From Methylopila sp. 73B (lineage in GTDB: Bacteria > Pseudomonadota > Alphaproteobacteria > Rhizobiales > Methylopilaceae): a stretch of DNA of 64,000 bases. A program made the translations under genes and the position numbers. The notes under the pieces are model-generated. The model saw only the letters and a list, made by a program, of their open reading frames with translations. It searched no databases and was not told where the DNA came from. Positions 8,634-17,506 of this stretch are shown piece after piece. The DNA lies in the NCBI RefSeq assembly GCF_000526315.1, contig NZ_JAFV01000001.1, positions 4,317,576 through 4,381,575 of the forward strand, in the 5' to 3' direction. The first letter of the stretch is position 1; every line of letters begins with the position of its first letter.

Positions 8634-9643
8634 GACTCCAGCCTCACGCGGGGGTCGATCAGCCCGTAGGCGAGGTCGATCAGGAGGTTGAGCGCGACGT
8701 AGAGCAGCGCCATGGCGAGCACGAAGCCCTGCACCGGCGCGTAGTCCGACTGGATCAAAGCCTCGACCGCGAAGGAGCCGACGCCGGGCCAGGCGAACAC
8801 CTTCTCCACCAGCACGTTCGCGCCAAGCAGGAAGGAGAACACCATGCCGAGCGTGGTGACGACTGGCAGCATGGCGTTGCGGAAGGCGTAAGCGACGACC
8901 ACCGTGCCGGGCCTGAGCCCCGAGGCGCGGGCGGTGCGGATGAACTCCGACGACAGCACCGAGAGCATCGCGGCGCGGGTCATCCGGGCGATCGGCGCCA
9001 GCGCGAACAGGGCGAGCGTCGCGGCCGGCAGCACGAGCTGGGCCGCCGCCGCCCGGAAGGTCTCGAGGTCGCCCGCGATCAGGGCGTCGACCGTGAAGAA
9101 GCCGGTGACCTTGTCGGGCTCGGTGAAAAAGACGTCGAGCCGGCCGACCGGCGCCGGGGCCCAGCCGAGATGGTAGTAGAAGACGTAGACGAACAGCAGG
9201 CCGGTGAAGAACACCGGCAGCGAGACGCCCGCGGTCGTCACCACCCGGCAAACGTGGTCGATGAGCGAGCCCTCCTTCACCGCGGCCAGGATGCCGAGCG
9301 GGATCGCGATCGCCATCGCCAGCAGCAGCGCGGTCAGGGTGAGCTCCGCGGAGGCCGGCAGCCGGGCGGCGAGCTCGGTCAGCACGGGCTGGCCGGTGGA
9401 GAGCGCCGAGCCGAGGTTGCCGGTCGCAAGGTCCTTCACATAGGCGAGGAACTGAACCGGCAGCGGCCTGTCGAGGCCGAGCGAGGCGCGGATCTGCTCG
9501 ATCGAGGCCTGGTCGGCCGTTGGCCCCGCGAAATAGGCCGCCGGGTCGCCCGGCAGCACGCGGGTGAGCAGGAAGGTCACGATCACCACGCCGACGAGCG
9601 TCGGCGCGATGGTCGCAAGGCGTCGCGCGAGCGCGCGGAGCAT
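8630..9643 (-). CDS. Dipeptide/oligopeptide-type ABC transporter permease (DppB-like)
   Basis: A 337-residue inner-membrane permease with the DppB hallmark N-terminus: a first membrane helix followed by VLPGDPAAYFAG and later LGLDRPLPVQF. About six membrane helices follow. The EAA-type loop is near SSEFIRTARASGL and the protein ends in YGLIDPRVRLES. I chose the ATG at 9643 because an AAGGAGG site sits 5 bases upstream; an in-frame ATG at 9694 has no comparable site. It is translationally coupled to the DppC-like gene. Confidence 0.93.
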   Translation of the reverse strand: MLRALARRLATIAPTLVGVVIVTFLLTRVLPGDPAAYFAGPTADQASIEQIRASLGLDRPLPVQFLAYVKDLATGNLGSALSTGQPVLTELAARLPASAELTLTALLLAMAIAIPLGILAAVKEGSLIDHVCRVVTTAGVSLPVFFTGLLFVYVFYYHLGWAPAPVGRLDVFFTEPDKVTGFFTVDALIAGDLETFRAAAAQLVLPAATLALFALAPIARMTRAAMLSVLSSEFIRTARASGLRPGTVVVAYAFRNAMLPVVTTLGMVFSFLLGANVLVEKVFAWPGVGSFAVEALIQSDYAPVQGFVLAMALLYVALNLLIDLAYGLIDPRVRLES

Positions 9644-9739
9644 GGCGGCCTCCTTGGCTGGAGCGCACGGGCGGTCATCCGCCGCGCAGGGCATGCGTTA
9701 CGCTTGGGGTCACTCGAACGTCAGGCGGGTGAAGGGGCC

Positions 9740-11362
9740 TTACGCACCCTTGGTCAGCGTTCGGTAGTCGAGCTGGCGGTGGAACCAGTAGGCGTAGCCG
9801 CCGATCGATTTCTGCATCGCGACGTTGAGGTGCGGCTGGAACAGCGGGATGCGCGGCGCGTCGTCGTAGGCGATCGCGATCATCTTCTTGACGGAGGCCG
9901 CGTAGGTCGCGGCGTCGCCGCTCGCGGCGGCGGCGCGGGCCGCGTCCACCTCCGTGTCGAGCGCCGGGTTCTTGTAGGCCATCGTGTTGAACACGGCGTT
10001 CTGGCCGTGATAGGCCCAGAAGAAGAAGTATTCGGGATAGTCCAGCCAGCCCGAGAAGAAGTTGATCATGAACGGCATCGACTTCTTGGCCATCTCGCCG
10101 CGCCAGTTCGCGCCGGGCACCTTGTCGAGCGCGGCCTTGATCCCGATCTGGGCGAGGCTCTCCTGCAGCAGGATGGCGAGCGGCTCGCCGACGATGCCCT
10201 GGCCGAGGTCGAACGACAGCCTGGTCTCGAAGCCCTCGGGGAAGCCCGCCTCCGCGAGCAGCGCCTTCGCCCTGGCGACGTCGGTCGTGTAGGCGGTCGG
10301 GCGCGGCCAGGTCAGGTCGTCCGGCGTGTTGGAGGCGGCGCCGAACAGCGGCGTCGCCTCGCCGAACAGCACCGCGTCCATGATCTTCTGGTAGGGCACG
10401 GCGTAGGCGATCGCCTGCCGCACCTTCGGGTTGTCGAACGGCGGCTTGGTGACGTTCATCTCGATCGACCACATGCCGTTCGAGATCGGGGTCGAGGCGA
10501 CCGCGACCTTGCCGGCCTTCTTCATCTCCGCGAAGTCCTTCGCCGGCAGGTCGAAGGAGACGTCGGCGTCGCCGCGCTCCACCAGCGCCCGGCGGTTGCC
10601 GGAGGAGGGGATGGTGCGCCAGATCACGCGCTTCAGCGCGGGCAGGGGGCCGCACTTCCAGTCGTCGTTGCGGGCGTAGACGACCTCCGTGCCCGGCGTC
10701 CACTTCGCCACCTTGAAGGCGCCGCCGCCGGCGACGTTGTTCTTGGTGAATTCGAGGCCCCAGGGGTCCTTCTCGGTCGCATTTTTCTTCACCAGCGCCG
10801 AATTGAACACCGCCGGCACGATCACCGCGAGGTCCGGGATCGTCAGCGCGTCGGGCCGGGCGAACGCCACCCGGAAGGTGTGGTCGTCAACGGCCTGAAA
10901 CTGTTCGGGCTTCAGCAGGCTGCCGGCCGCCATCTGCACGGTCGGGAAGCCGCCGACGCTGACGGCGCGGTCGAACGACCATTTGACGTCCGCCGCGGTG
11001 ACGGGCGTCCCGTCGTGGAAGGTCGCGTCCTTGCGCAGCTTGAAGGTCACGCCCGTGGCGTCCACGGTCCAGCTCTCGGCGAGCTCCGGCGCGATCACGC
11101 CCTTGTCGTAGGAGCGGGAGCCGTCCGGCAGCGTTTTGACGCCGTAGGTGACCAGCCGGTCGTAGCAGTTCCAGGAGGCCTCGTAGCCCGGCCGGTTGGT
11201 CCCGACGCCGTGGATGTCGAGGTTGTTCGGGCCGTTCTCGGAGATCAGCAGGAGGGTGTCCTGCCTGGACTGCGCGAAGGCCCGAGCCCAGGGCAGTCCC
11301 GAGCCGACGACGCCGGCGCCAAGCATGGCCGATGCCGATGAAAGGAACGCGCGACGGTTCAT
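9740..11362 (-). CDS. ABC transporter substrate-binding protein, family 5 (peptide/nickel type)
   Basis: A 540-residue periplasmic solute-binding protein. The N-terminus MNRRAFLSSASAMLGAG with twin arginines and a processing site near AFAQS suggests Tat or Sec export. Family-5 features include PELAESW, TFKLRKDATFHDGTPVTAADVKWSFDR and the central NFFSGWLDYPEYFFF region. It leads the operon for the permeases, fused ATPase and allophanate hydrolase. An alternative ATG lies 16 codons upstream at 11410, but the start at 11362 begins the signal peptide and has a GGGAGA site. The ligand is probably a small nitrogen-rich compound rather than a peptide, inferred from atzF. Confidence 0.9.
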   Translation of the reverse strand: MNRRAFLSSASAMLGAGVVGSGLPWARAFAQSRQDTLLLISENGPNNLDIHGVGTNRPGYEASWNCYDRLVTYGVKTLPDGSRSYDKGVIAPELAESWTVDATGVTFKLRKDATFHDGTPVTAADVKWSFDRAVSVGGFPTVQMAAGSLLKPEQFQAVDDHTFRVAFARPDALTIPDLAVIVPAVFNSALVKKNATEKDPWGLEFTKNNVAGGGAFKVAKWTPGTEVVYARNDDWKCGPLPALKRVIWRTIPSSGNRRALVERGDADVSFDLPAKDFAEMKKAGKVAVASTPISNGMWSIEMNVTKPPFDNPKVRQAIAYAVPYQKIMDAVLFGEATPLFGAASNTPDDLTWPRPTAYTTDVARAKALLAEAGFPEGFETRLSFDLGQGIVGEPLAILLQESLAQIGIKAALDKVPGANWRGEMAKKSMPFMINFFSGWLDYPEYFFFWAYHGQNAVFNTMAYKNPALDTEVDAARAAAASGDAATYAASVKKMIAIAYDDAPRIPLFQPHLNVAMQKSIGGYAYWFHRQLDYRTLTKGA

Positions 11363-11398
11363 GCCTCGTCTCCCCAAGCGATGTCTTCGCTGGCGAAA

Positions 11399-11469
11399 TA
11401 TTGTATGCAATTCATCAATATTGCATGCTTAAATAGGCATCATTGATGCACAAAGATTAGGATGCATGC
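11399..11469. promoter_or_regulatory. AT-rich divergent control region with repeated ATGCA words, candidate GntR operators
   Basis: The region between the binding-protein gene (start 11362) and the GntR gene (start 11532) is far more AT-rich than its surroundings. It holds TTGTATGCAA (11401-11410), TTGCATGC (11421-11428), TTGATGCACAA (11443-11453) and GATGCATGC (11461-11469). TTG-N4/5-CAA is a plausible GntR/FadR-type half-site arrangement. Binding by the adjacent GntR protein is inference. Confidence 0.45.
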
Positions 11470-11531
11470 GGTTTAGGCTTGTGCATTGGCGCTCGGCCGG
11501 GCGACTCTGGCGCGGCAGGTGGAGTTCGTTA

Positions 11532-12197
11532 ATGGACATCGTCGACGACCGCACGCGCGCCGACCGCCTCGTCAGCGACGTCTCGGAAGACATTCTCAAC
11601 GGGGCTTTCGCGCCCGGCGACCGGCTGGACGAGCTTTCGCTCGCCGAGCGCTACGGCGTCTCGCGCACGCCGGTCCGCGAGGCGCTGCGCCGGCTCGCCT
11701 CCAGCGGCCTCGTGGAGGTGCGCCCGCGGCGCGGGGCGATCGTGGCGCGCATCACGGCGGAGAAGCTCGCCGAGCTGTTCGGCGCCATGGCCGAGCTGGA
11801 GGCGACCTGCGCGCGGCTGTCGGCGATCGGCATGACGCCGATGGAGCGCCGCCGCCTCGAGGAGTTCTACGCCTCGATGGAGCCGCTGGTCTCGGCGGCG
11901 GACGCCGAGGGCTTCGCGGCCGCGAACCTTGTGTTCCACACCCAGATCTACGCCGGCGCGCACAACGGCCATCTGGCCGAGATCACCGCCGGCCTGCGCT
12001 CCCGGCTGCTCCCCTACCGGCGCGCGCAGTTCCGCACTCCGGGCCGGCTGCCGCGCTCCCACGCCGAGCACGGCGCCGTGGTGGCGGCGATCCTCGACGC
12101 CGACGCCGCGGCCGCCCACGCCGCCATGCTGCGCCACGTCAGCCTGGTGGAGGACTCGTTCGAGCGGCTTGCCGCCGCAAGGGCCGTGCGGGGCTGA
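11532..12197 (+). CDS. GntR-family (FadR subfamily) transcriptional regulator
   Basis: A 221-residue regulator. The winged helix is at about residues 10-75 (GDRLDELSLAERYGVSRTPVREALRRLASSGLV), followed by an all-helical FCD ligand-binding domain. That domain has metal-site-like residues in NLVFHTQIYAGAHNGHL and SHAEHGAVV. It is divergent from the dpp-atzF operon and probably controls it. The ATG at 11532 is preceded by AGGTGGAG; the open frame extends upstream through the operator region, which is not expected to be coding. Confidence 0.9.
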   Translation: MDIVDDRTRADRLVSDVSEDILNGAFAPGDRLDELSLAERYGVSRTPVREALRRLASSGLVEVRPRRGAIVARITAEKLAELFGAMAELEATCARLSAIGMTPMERRRLEEFYASMEPLVSAADAEGFAAANLVFHTQIYAGAHNGHLAEITAGLRSRLLPYRRAQFRTPGRLPRSHAEHGAVVAAILDADAAAAHAAMLRHVSLVEDSFERLAAARAVRG

Positions 12198-12237
12198 GGC
12201 GGGAGAACGAGCGAGCCCTCGCAGGCTTGGCTGCGCC

Positions 12238-13860
12238 TCAGCTCACAGCGGCGTAGCCGTCCCGCCTCGGGTCGCTGGCGGCGGCGTAGCCCTCGACGCC
12301 GGGATCGCCCATGCGCCAGATGAACTGGCCCGCGCCGAAGTCCTGGTAGCTGTCCTCGATCACGCTCATCTCGTGGCCGCGCGCCGCAAGCCCGGCGATC
12401 GTCTCCGCCCGCATGGTCGCCTCGACGTTGATGTCGAGCCCGGCGTTGAAGCGCCAGCGCGGCGCGTCGCAGGCGGCCTGCGGGTTTTGCGCGTAGTCGA
12501 TCATCCGCACCAGCGTCTGCATGTGCCCCTGCGGCTGCATGTTGCCGCCCATCACGCCGAAGCTCATCACGGGCTGGCCGTCACGCGTGAGGAAGCCGGG
12601 GATGATGGTCTGGAACGGGCGCTTGCCCGGCGCCACGACGTTCGGGCTCGCGGGGTCCAGCACGAAGCCGTGGCCGCGGTTCTGCAGCGACAGGCCCCAC
12701 TCGGGCAGGCAGACGCCGGAGCCGAAGCCCATGAAGTTCGACTGGATGAAGCTCACCATCATGCCGCTCTCGTCGGCCGCGGTGAGGTAGATGGTGCCGC
12801 CCTTCACCGGATTGCGCGGCGCGAAGACCTGCGCGCGGCGCGGGTCGATCAGCTTCGCGGCCTCCGCCAGATGCGCGTCGTCGAGCAGTTGCGCCGGCGT
12901 CACCCGCATGTGGGCGAGGTCGGCGACATGGGCGTAGGTGTCGGCGAAGGCGAGCTTCATCGCCTCGATCTGCAGGTGGTTCGCGTCCACCCCGTCCGCC
13001 TCCAGCTCCGCCAGATCGAAGTGCGAGAGAATCCCGAGCGCTATCAGGGCCGCGATGCCCTGTCCGTTCGGGGGGATCTCGTGGACCGTGTAGCCACGGT
13101 AGGTCTTGGCGATCGGCTCCACCCATTCCGGGCGGAAGGCCGCGAGGTCGGCCACCGTAATCGCGCCGCTGTGCGCCGCGGCGTGGGCCGCCATGGCCTC
13201 GGCGATCTCGCCCCGATAGAACGCGTCGCCCTTGGTCGCGCCGATGGCCCGCAGCGTGCGCGCCGCCCCCGGCAGCGTCACCAGTTCGCCGACCTCAGGC
13301 GCGCAGCCGCGCGGCAGAAACAGCTCGGAGAAGCCCGGCGCGCTGACGAGGTCCTTCACCCTGGCGGCCGCCGCCCACTTCTGCTGCACCACGGTCGGCG
13401 CGAGATAGCCGCGCTCCGCGATCTCGATCGCGGGCTCCAGCGTCTCCTCGAGCGGCAGCGAGCCGAAGCGCTCGCTGAGCGCGACCCAGGAGCCGACCGC
13501 GCCCGGCACGGTCACGCTGTCCCAGCCGCGCATCGGCGGCCGCGCGCAGCCCTCGCCGTATTTCGCCGCGAAGTACTCGGGGGTCCACGCGGCCGGCGCG
13601 CCGCCCGAGGCGTTGAGGCCGTGCAGTTCTTTCCCGTCCCACAGGATGCAGTAGGCGTCGGAGCCGAGGCCGTTGCTGCAGGGCTCCACGAGCGTCATCA
13701 CCGCCGCCGCGGCGATCGCCGCGTCCACGGCGTTGCCGCCCTGGTGCAGCATCTTGAGCCCCGCCTGCGCCCCGAGCGGATGCGAGGTGGAGACGACGTT
13801 CCTCCCGAATACGGGCATGCGGCGCGACGGGTAGCCCGCGGTCCAGTCGAAGTGGGTCAT
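12238..13860 (-). CDS. Gamma-glutamyltransferase family protein (Ntn hydrolase)
   Basis: A 540-residue proenzyme of the Ntn-hydrolase gamma-glutamyltransferase family. The autocatalytic cleavage/nucleophile threonine is T356 in VKGGTIYLTAADESG, and the downstream QSNFMGFGSG and MGGNMQPQGH motifs match the family's substrate-binding loops. There is no signal peptide, so it should act in the cytoplasm, unlike classical periplasmic GGT. It would transfer or hydrolyse gamma-glutamyl groups from glutathione-like compounds or gamma-glutamyl amides. It converges with the GntR gene and lies 40 bases downstream of a cysteine synthase-like gene, suggesting joint handling of a cysteine or glutathione conjugate. 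Confidence 0.9.
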   Translation of the reverse strand: MTHFDWTAGYPSRRMPVFGRNVVSTSHPLGAQAGLKMLHQGGNAVDAAIAAAAVMTLVEPCSNGLGSDAYCILWDGKELHGLNASGGAPAAWTPEYFAAKYGEGCARPPMRGWDSVTVPGAVGSWVALSERFGSLPLEETLEPAIEIAERGYLAPTVVQQKWAAAARVKDLVSAPGFSELFLPRGCAPEVGELVTLPGAARTLRAIGATKGDAFYRGEIAEAMAAHAAAHSGAITVADLAAFRPEWVEPIAKTYRGYTVHEIPPNGQGIAALIALGILSHFDLAELEADGVDANHLQIEAMKLAFADTYAHVADLAHMRVTPAQLLDDAHLAEAAKLIDPRRAQVFAPRNPVKGGTIYLTAADESGMMVSFIQSNFMGFGSGVCLPEWGLSLQNRGHGFVLDPASPNVVAPGKRPFQTIIPGFLTRDGQPVMSFGVMGGNMQPQGHMQTLVRMIDYAQNPQAACDAPRWRFNAGLDINVEATMRAETIAGLAARGHEMSVIEDSYQDFGAGQFIWRMGDPGVEGYAAASDPRRDGYAAVS

Positions 13861-13900
13861 GGGGTCCTCGTTCCGGTCTGCGTCATCACACCTTCCGCCC

Positions 13901-14998
13901 TCAGCCGTCCCGCCCGAACACCGCGGCGAGGCGCGCGCGCGCGGGGGCGAGGTCGAGGCCGCGGCCGGCGATCCAGGCGTCGTCGAACAGGGTGGAGCGG
14001 TAGCGCTCCCCGCTGTCGCAGAGCAGCGTCACGATCGCGCCGTCGCGGCCCGCAGCACGCATTTCCTCGATCAGGGTCAGGCAGGCCCAGACGTTGGTGC
14101 CGGTGGAGCCGCCGCAGGGGCGGCCGAGAATGTCGCTGACGAGCCGCGCGGCCGCGACGCTCGCCGCGTCCGGCGCGACGATCATCCGGTCGACCAGCTC
14201 CGGCACGAAGGACGGCTCCACCATGGTGCGGCCGATGCCCTCGATCACGCTGTCGCAGCGCTCGACCCGCTTCACCGAGCGCTCGGCGTAGTGGCGGTGG
14301 AACACCGAGCTCTCCGGGTCCGCCACGCACAGCGACGTCGAGAGCTTGCGGTAGCGCAGGTAGCGCCCGATCGTCGCCGAGGTGCCGCCGGTGCCGGCGC
14401 CGCAGACCACCCAGTCCGGCACGGGGCGGTCCTCCAGCGCGAGCTGCGCGAACATCGTCTCGGCGATGTTGTTGTTGCCGCGCCAGTCCGTCGCCCGCTC
14501 GGCGTAGGTGAACTGGTCCATGAAGTGGCCGCCGATCTCCGCCGCCAGCCGGCGCGCCTCGCCGGAGACGTCGCCGTGGTCGACGAGATGCGGCCGGCCG
14601 CCGTGGAAGGCGATCGCCGCGATTTTCTCGGGCGAGGTCGATCGCGGCATCACCGCGACGAAGCTGAGCCCCAGCAGCCGGGCGAAGTAGGCCTCCGAGA
14701 TCGCGGTCGAGCCGGAGGAGGATTCGACGATCGACGTGTCCGGCCCGATCCAGCCGTTGCAGAGCGCATAGAGGAACAGCGACCGCGCCAGCCGGTGCTT
14801 GAGGCTGCCGGTGGGGTGGCTGGACTCGTCCTTGAGGTAGAGCGCGACGCCCGGCGCCTTCGGGAGATCGAGCCGCAGCAGGTGGGTGTCGGCGGAGCGA
14901 GCGCTCTCCGCCTCGAGACGCGCGATCGCCTGGGCCACCCAGGCGCGGCGGCAGGGTTCGGAGGTCGCGGCGGGGGCAGGGGTTGCTGCGGTCAGCAT
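13901..14998 (-). CDS. PLP-dependent cysteine synthase-family enzyme (possible cysteine desulfhydrase or beta-lyase)
   Basis: A 365-residue fold-type II PLP enzyme. The PLP lysine is K67 in [10 protein letters not shown]. The substrate loop SSSGSTAIS replaces the SSGNTG typical of CysK. The phosphate-binding loop [17 protein letters not shown] and a C-terminal CDSGERY serine site are also seen. The protein is longer than CysK and resembles Cds1-like cysteine desulfhydrases. Likely reactions are beta-replacement or beta-elimination on cysteine or S-substituted cysteine. It is upstream of the gamma-glutamyltransferase gene in a probable two-gene unit. No strong ribosome site precedes the ATG, which abuts an inverted-repeat element. 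Confidence 0.82.
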   Translation of the reverse strand: MLTAATPAPAATSEPCRRAWVAQAIARLEAESARSADTHLLRLDLPKAPGVALYLKDESSHPTGSLKHRLARSLFLYALCNGWIGPDTSIVESSSGSTAISEAYFARLLGLSFVAVMPRSTSPEKIAAIAFHGGRPHLVDHGDVSGEARRLAAEIGGHFMDQFTYAERATDWRGNNNIAETMFAQLALEDRPVPDWVVCGAGTGGTSATIGRYLRYRKLSTSLCVADPESSVFHRHYAERSVKRVERCDSVIEGIGRTMVEPSFVPELVDRMIVAPDAASVAAARLVSDILGRPCGGSTGTNVWACLTLIEEMRAAGRDGAIVTLLCDSGERYRSTLFDDAWIAGRGLDLAPARARLAAVFGRDG

Positions 14999-15017
14999 GG
15001 GGACGCGCTCGACGAGG

Positions 15018-15155
15018 CCCCCCTCCCCCTTGCGGGGAGGGGTTGGGGGTGGGGGTGGTCCAGAATGAAGCGCAGGCCTCCGCCGCTCGACGCCGCGCGG
15101 CGCGTCCTCTCCTGCGCCACCCCCGCCCTTACCCTCCCCGCAAGGGGGAGGGGGC
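15018..15155. repeat. GC-rich inverted-repeat intergenic element
   Basis: CCCCTCCCCTTGCGGGGAGG near 15019-15040 is the reverse complement of CCTCCCCGCAAGGGGGAGGG near 15132-15154, apart from one extra G in the second arm. Each arm also has internal symmetry. The element fills the gap between the acyl-CoA ligase gene (ends 15210) and the cysteine synthase-like gene (starts 14998). It is similar in layout, though not in sequence, to the element at 978-1130. A possible transcriptional boundary; function not established. Confidence 0.65.
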
Positions 15156-15209
15156 GGAGGCGTCCCGCTCCCGTCTCGTGCGGCGCGCGGCGGTGGTCGA
15201 TGATCATCC

Positions 15210-16694
15210 TCACGACCCCCTCAGCTCCGCCTCGGCGCGGGCCTTAAGGCCCGCCCGGTCGATCTTGTTGGTCGAGGCCAGCAGCATCTGGTCCAGGAAC
15301 CACACCCGGCGCGGATGCTGGTAGGCGGGGGCGTTCGCGAGCGCGAAGGCCTTGAGCGCCGCCTCGTCGAGGCTGGAGCCGGGCCGGCGCACCACGAAGG
15401 CCACCGGCTTCTGGCCCTTGATGTCGTCCTCAACCGGCACGACGCTCGCCTGCAGCACGTCGGGATGGGTCTCGAGCATGGCCTCGACTTCGCCCGGAAA
15501 GATGTTCTCGCCGCCGGAGACGAACATGTCGTCGACCCGGCCGACGAAGAAATAGAACCCGTCCGCGTCGCGCCGGAACACGTCGCCGGAGTCGTAGAAG
15601 CCGTCCGGGGTGATCGGCGAGCGCACGTCCGGCCGCTCGTGGTAGCCCAGCATGATCGCCGGGCTCTTCATCTGCAGCACGCCGAGGTCGGGGGCGTCGG
15701 GGCCGACCAGCCGAACCTGGACCCCGGGGTGCGGACGGCCGACAGAGCCGGTCGGCGCCGAGCCGTCGGGGTCGGAGAACACCACCGGGCCGCCCTCGGT
15801 GGTGCCGTAGGCGTTGATGATGCGTGCGTTCGGCAGCAGCGCGCGGGTCTGCGCCGCGAGCGCGTCGTTCACCGGCGCGGAGCCCATGCGCACCACCCGC
15901 ACGCTGGAGAGGTCGGCCTCGGCGAGCGCCGCCTTCTCCCGCAGCATCATCGCGATCATCGGCGGCACGGCGGTCGCCCAAGTCGCGCGATGGCGATCGA
16001 TCGCGGCGATGTAGGCCTTGGCCTGGAACTGCGGCAGCAGCAGCACGGTCGCTCCGCTCGCCAGCGCCAGCAGGGCGTTCGCCAGCGCGTTCATGTGGTA
16101 GAGCGGCGCCGCGATCAGCATGCGTTCGCCGGCGAGGTCGTCGTCGGCCATGCGCGCGCGCACCACCCAGAGATGGCTCGCGTGGCTGAGCCGGACGCCC
16201 TTCGGCCGGCCGGTGGAGCCGGAGGTGAAGAGCATCATCGCCATGTCGTCCGGCGCCGGGTCGACGGGCTCGAACGGGCCGGGGTCGAGCCAGCCGTCGA
16301 GGTCGGTTTCGAGCGACGCCGCGGGCACGCCCGCGGGCGCATGGGCGAGGCGTTCCGCGTCGCAGAACACCACCTTCGCGCCGCTGTCGGCGACGATCTG
16401 GGCGATGGTCGGATCCGGGAACTTGAAGTTCAGCGGGACGGGGACGACCCCCGCCCGCATGGCGCCCAGAAGCAGCGCGACGTAATCAGGCCGGTTCGCG
16501 GCGAGGATCGCGATGCGGTCGCCGCGACCGACGCCATGGGCGGCAAGGCCGCGGGCGAAGGCGTTCGCCATGGCGTCGAGGTCGGCGCGGGAAAGCAGGG
16601 TCTCGGAGCCGTCGAGCCCGATGCCGACGATCGCCGGGGCTGCGGCGTCGCCGGTCGCGGACAGGACGGCTCCAAGATTGGTGACGTCGTTCAT
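15210..16694 (-). CDS. AMP-dependent acyl-CoA synthetase/ligase
   Basis: A 494-residue adenylating enzyme that activates a carboxylic acid to its CoA thioester with ATP. Motifs in order: P-loop [14 protein letters not shown] near residue 153, YGTTEGGP (A5), YDSGDVF (A7), [20 protein letters not shown] (hinge, A8) and the C-terminal lysine region [11 protein letters not shown]. Length is in the normal range for short-chain or aromatic acyl ligases. It is the last gene of the operon that begins at 22398, with its ATG overlapping the TGA of the VOC gene. It probably activates the acid imported by the ABC transporter at 19027-21662; substrate unknown. Confidence 0.92.
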   Translation of the reverse strand: MNDVTNLGAVLSATGDAAAPAIVGIGLDGSETLLSRADLDAMANAFARGLAAHGVGRGDRIAILAANRPDYVALLLGAMRAGVVPVPLNFKFPDPTIAQIVADSGAKVVFCDAERLAHAPAGVPAASLETDLDGWLDPGPFEPVDPAPDDMAMMLFTSGSTGRPKGVRLSHASHLWVVRARMADDDLAGERMLIAAPLYHMNALANALLALASGATVLLLPQFQAKAYIAAIDRHRATWATAVPPMIAMMLREKAALAEADLSSVRVVRMGSAPVNDALAAQTRALLPNARIINAYGTTEGGPVVFSDPDGSAPTGSVGRPHPGVQVRLVGPDAPDLGVLQMKSPAIMLGYHERPDVRSPITPDGFYDSGDVFRRDADGFYFFVGRVDDMFVSGGENIFPGEVEAMLETHPDVLQASVVPVEDDIKGQKPVAFVVRRPGSSLDEAALKAFALANAPAYQHPRRVWFLDQMLLASTNKIDRAGLKARAEAELRGS

Positions 16695-17494
16695 CGCACG
16701 CTCCGGCAGGCGAGGGTAAGGTCGAGGGACGGAATGGCGAGGATCGCCGTCCCGTCGGACCCCGGTCCCGTCCAGTCGGCGCCGGGCGTGGCGGCGGCGC
16801 GCGCGGCGATCGCGTCGAGGCCGTCGAACGACAGCCCGAGCGTCGCGAAGCGCGGCCGTTCGCCGGGAACGACCTCGATCGCGAAATCATCGGAAAGGGC
16901 GACCGTGGCGCCGCTCTCGGTTAACCTCAAGTTAACCCCGGCGGCCGCCGCGTAACCCGCCGCGTCACTCTGCGGTTCACCCGACGTCACCTCGATCCGG
17001 TCAAGCCGGACGAAGCCGTTGGGGTGGGTCAGCCATTCCGGCCGCCAGACCAGTTCGGGCGTCAGGTGCTGGCAGAAATAGACCCGGCCGGCGGGAAACC
17101 GCGCCGTGGGAACCCGGACCGTGCGGAATCGCGCCTCGAGAGCCTGGCCGTCGATCTCCACCGGCCGCGAGAACGCGACCGGGGGGGAGGGGTCGAGGCC
17201 GGCGGCCTGGAGCCGGGCGTAAGTCGCGTCGGCGTCGCCGCTTTTCAGCACGAGACCGTTGAGCCCGAAGGGGCTGTCCAGCACCTCCTGGCGCTGCTTG
17301 CCCTCAGTGGGAACGCCGACCAGCTCGAGATAGCCGCCCGGCGTCATCATCAGGTGGTTGATGGAGCCCAGCGAATGGCGGCCGAGCGGCGTCAGCTGGA
17401 AGCCGAGCGCGGCGAAGATCGCCGCCGCCTCGTCCATGCCGCGCAGCACGTTCACGACCACATGGTCGAGCGCCGCCGCCGTCCCGTCCGCCAT
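16691..17494 (-). CDS. VOC superfamily protein (glyoxalase-like domain)
   Basis: A 267-residue protein with glyoxalase/bleomycin-resistance folding. The N-terminal half begins LDHVVVNV with a metal-ligand-type histidine, has GGYLELVG, and FCQHLTPELVW near residue 138 as a second metal-site region. The size and N-terminal layout match the Glyoxalase_3-like group, whose functions are mostly unknown. It is coupled to the acyl-CoA ligase by an ATGA overlap. It could isomerise, cleave or bind an intermediate of the same pathway; the reaction cannot be assigned. Confidence 0.8.
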   Translation of the reverse strand: MADGTAAALDHVVVNVLRGMDEAAAIFAALGFQLTPLGRHSLGSINHLMMTPGGYLELVGVPTEGKQRQEVLDSPFGLNGLVLKSGDADATYARLQAAGLDPSPPVAFSRPVEIDGQALEARFRTVRVPTARFPAGRVYFCQHLTPELVWRPEWLTHPNGFVRLDRIEVTSGEPQSDAAGYAAAAGVNLRLTESGATVALSDDFAIEVVPGERPRFATLGLSFDGLDAIAARAAATPGADWTGPGSDGTAILAIPSLDLTLACRSVR

Positions 17495-17506
17495 CGCCTC
17501 AGGCCC

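Noticed and set aside
7695..9668. A 657-codon frame suggesting a fused permease
   Set aside because: The N-terminal half is a shadow of the DppB-like gene in another frame. The DppC-like gene starts at 8633 in an ATGA overlap.
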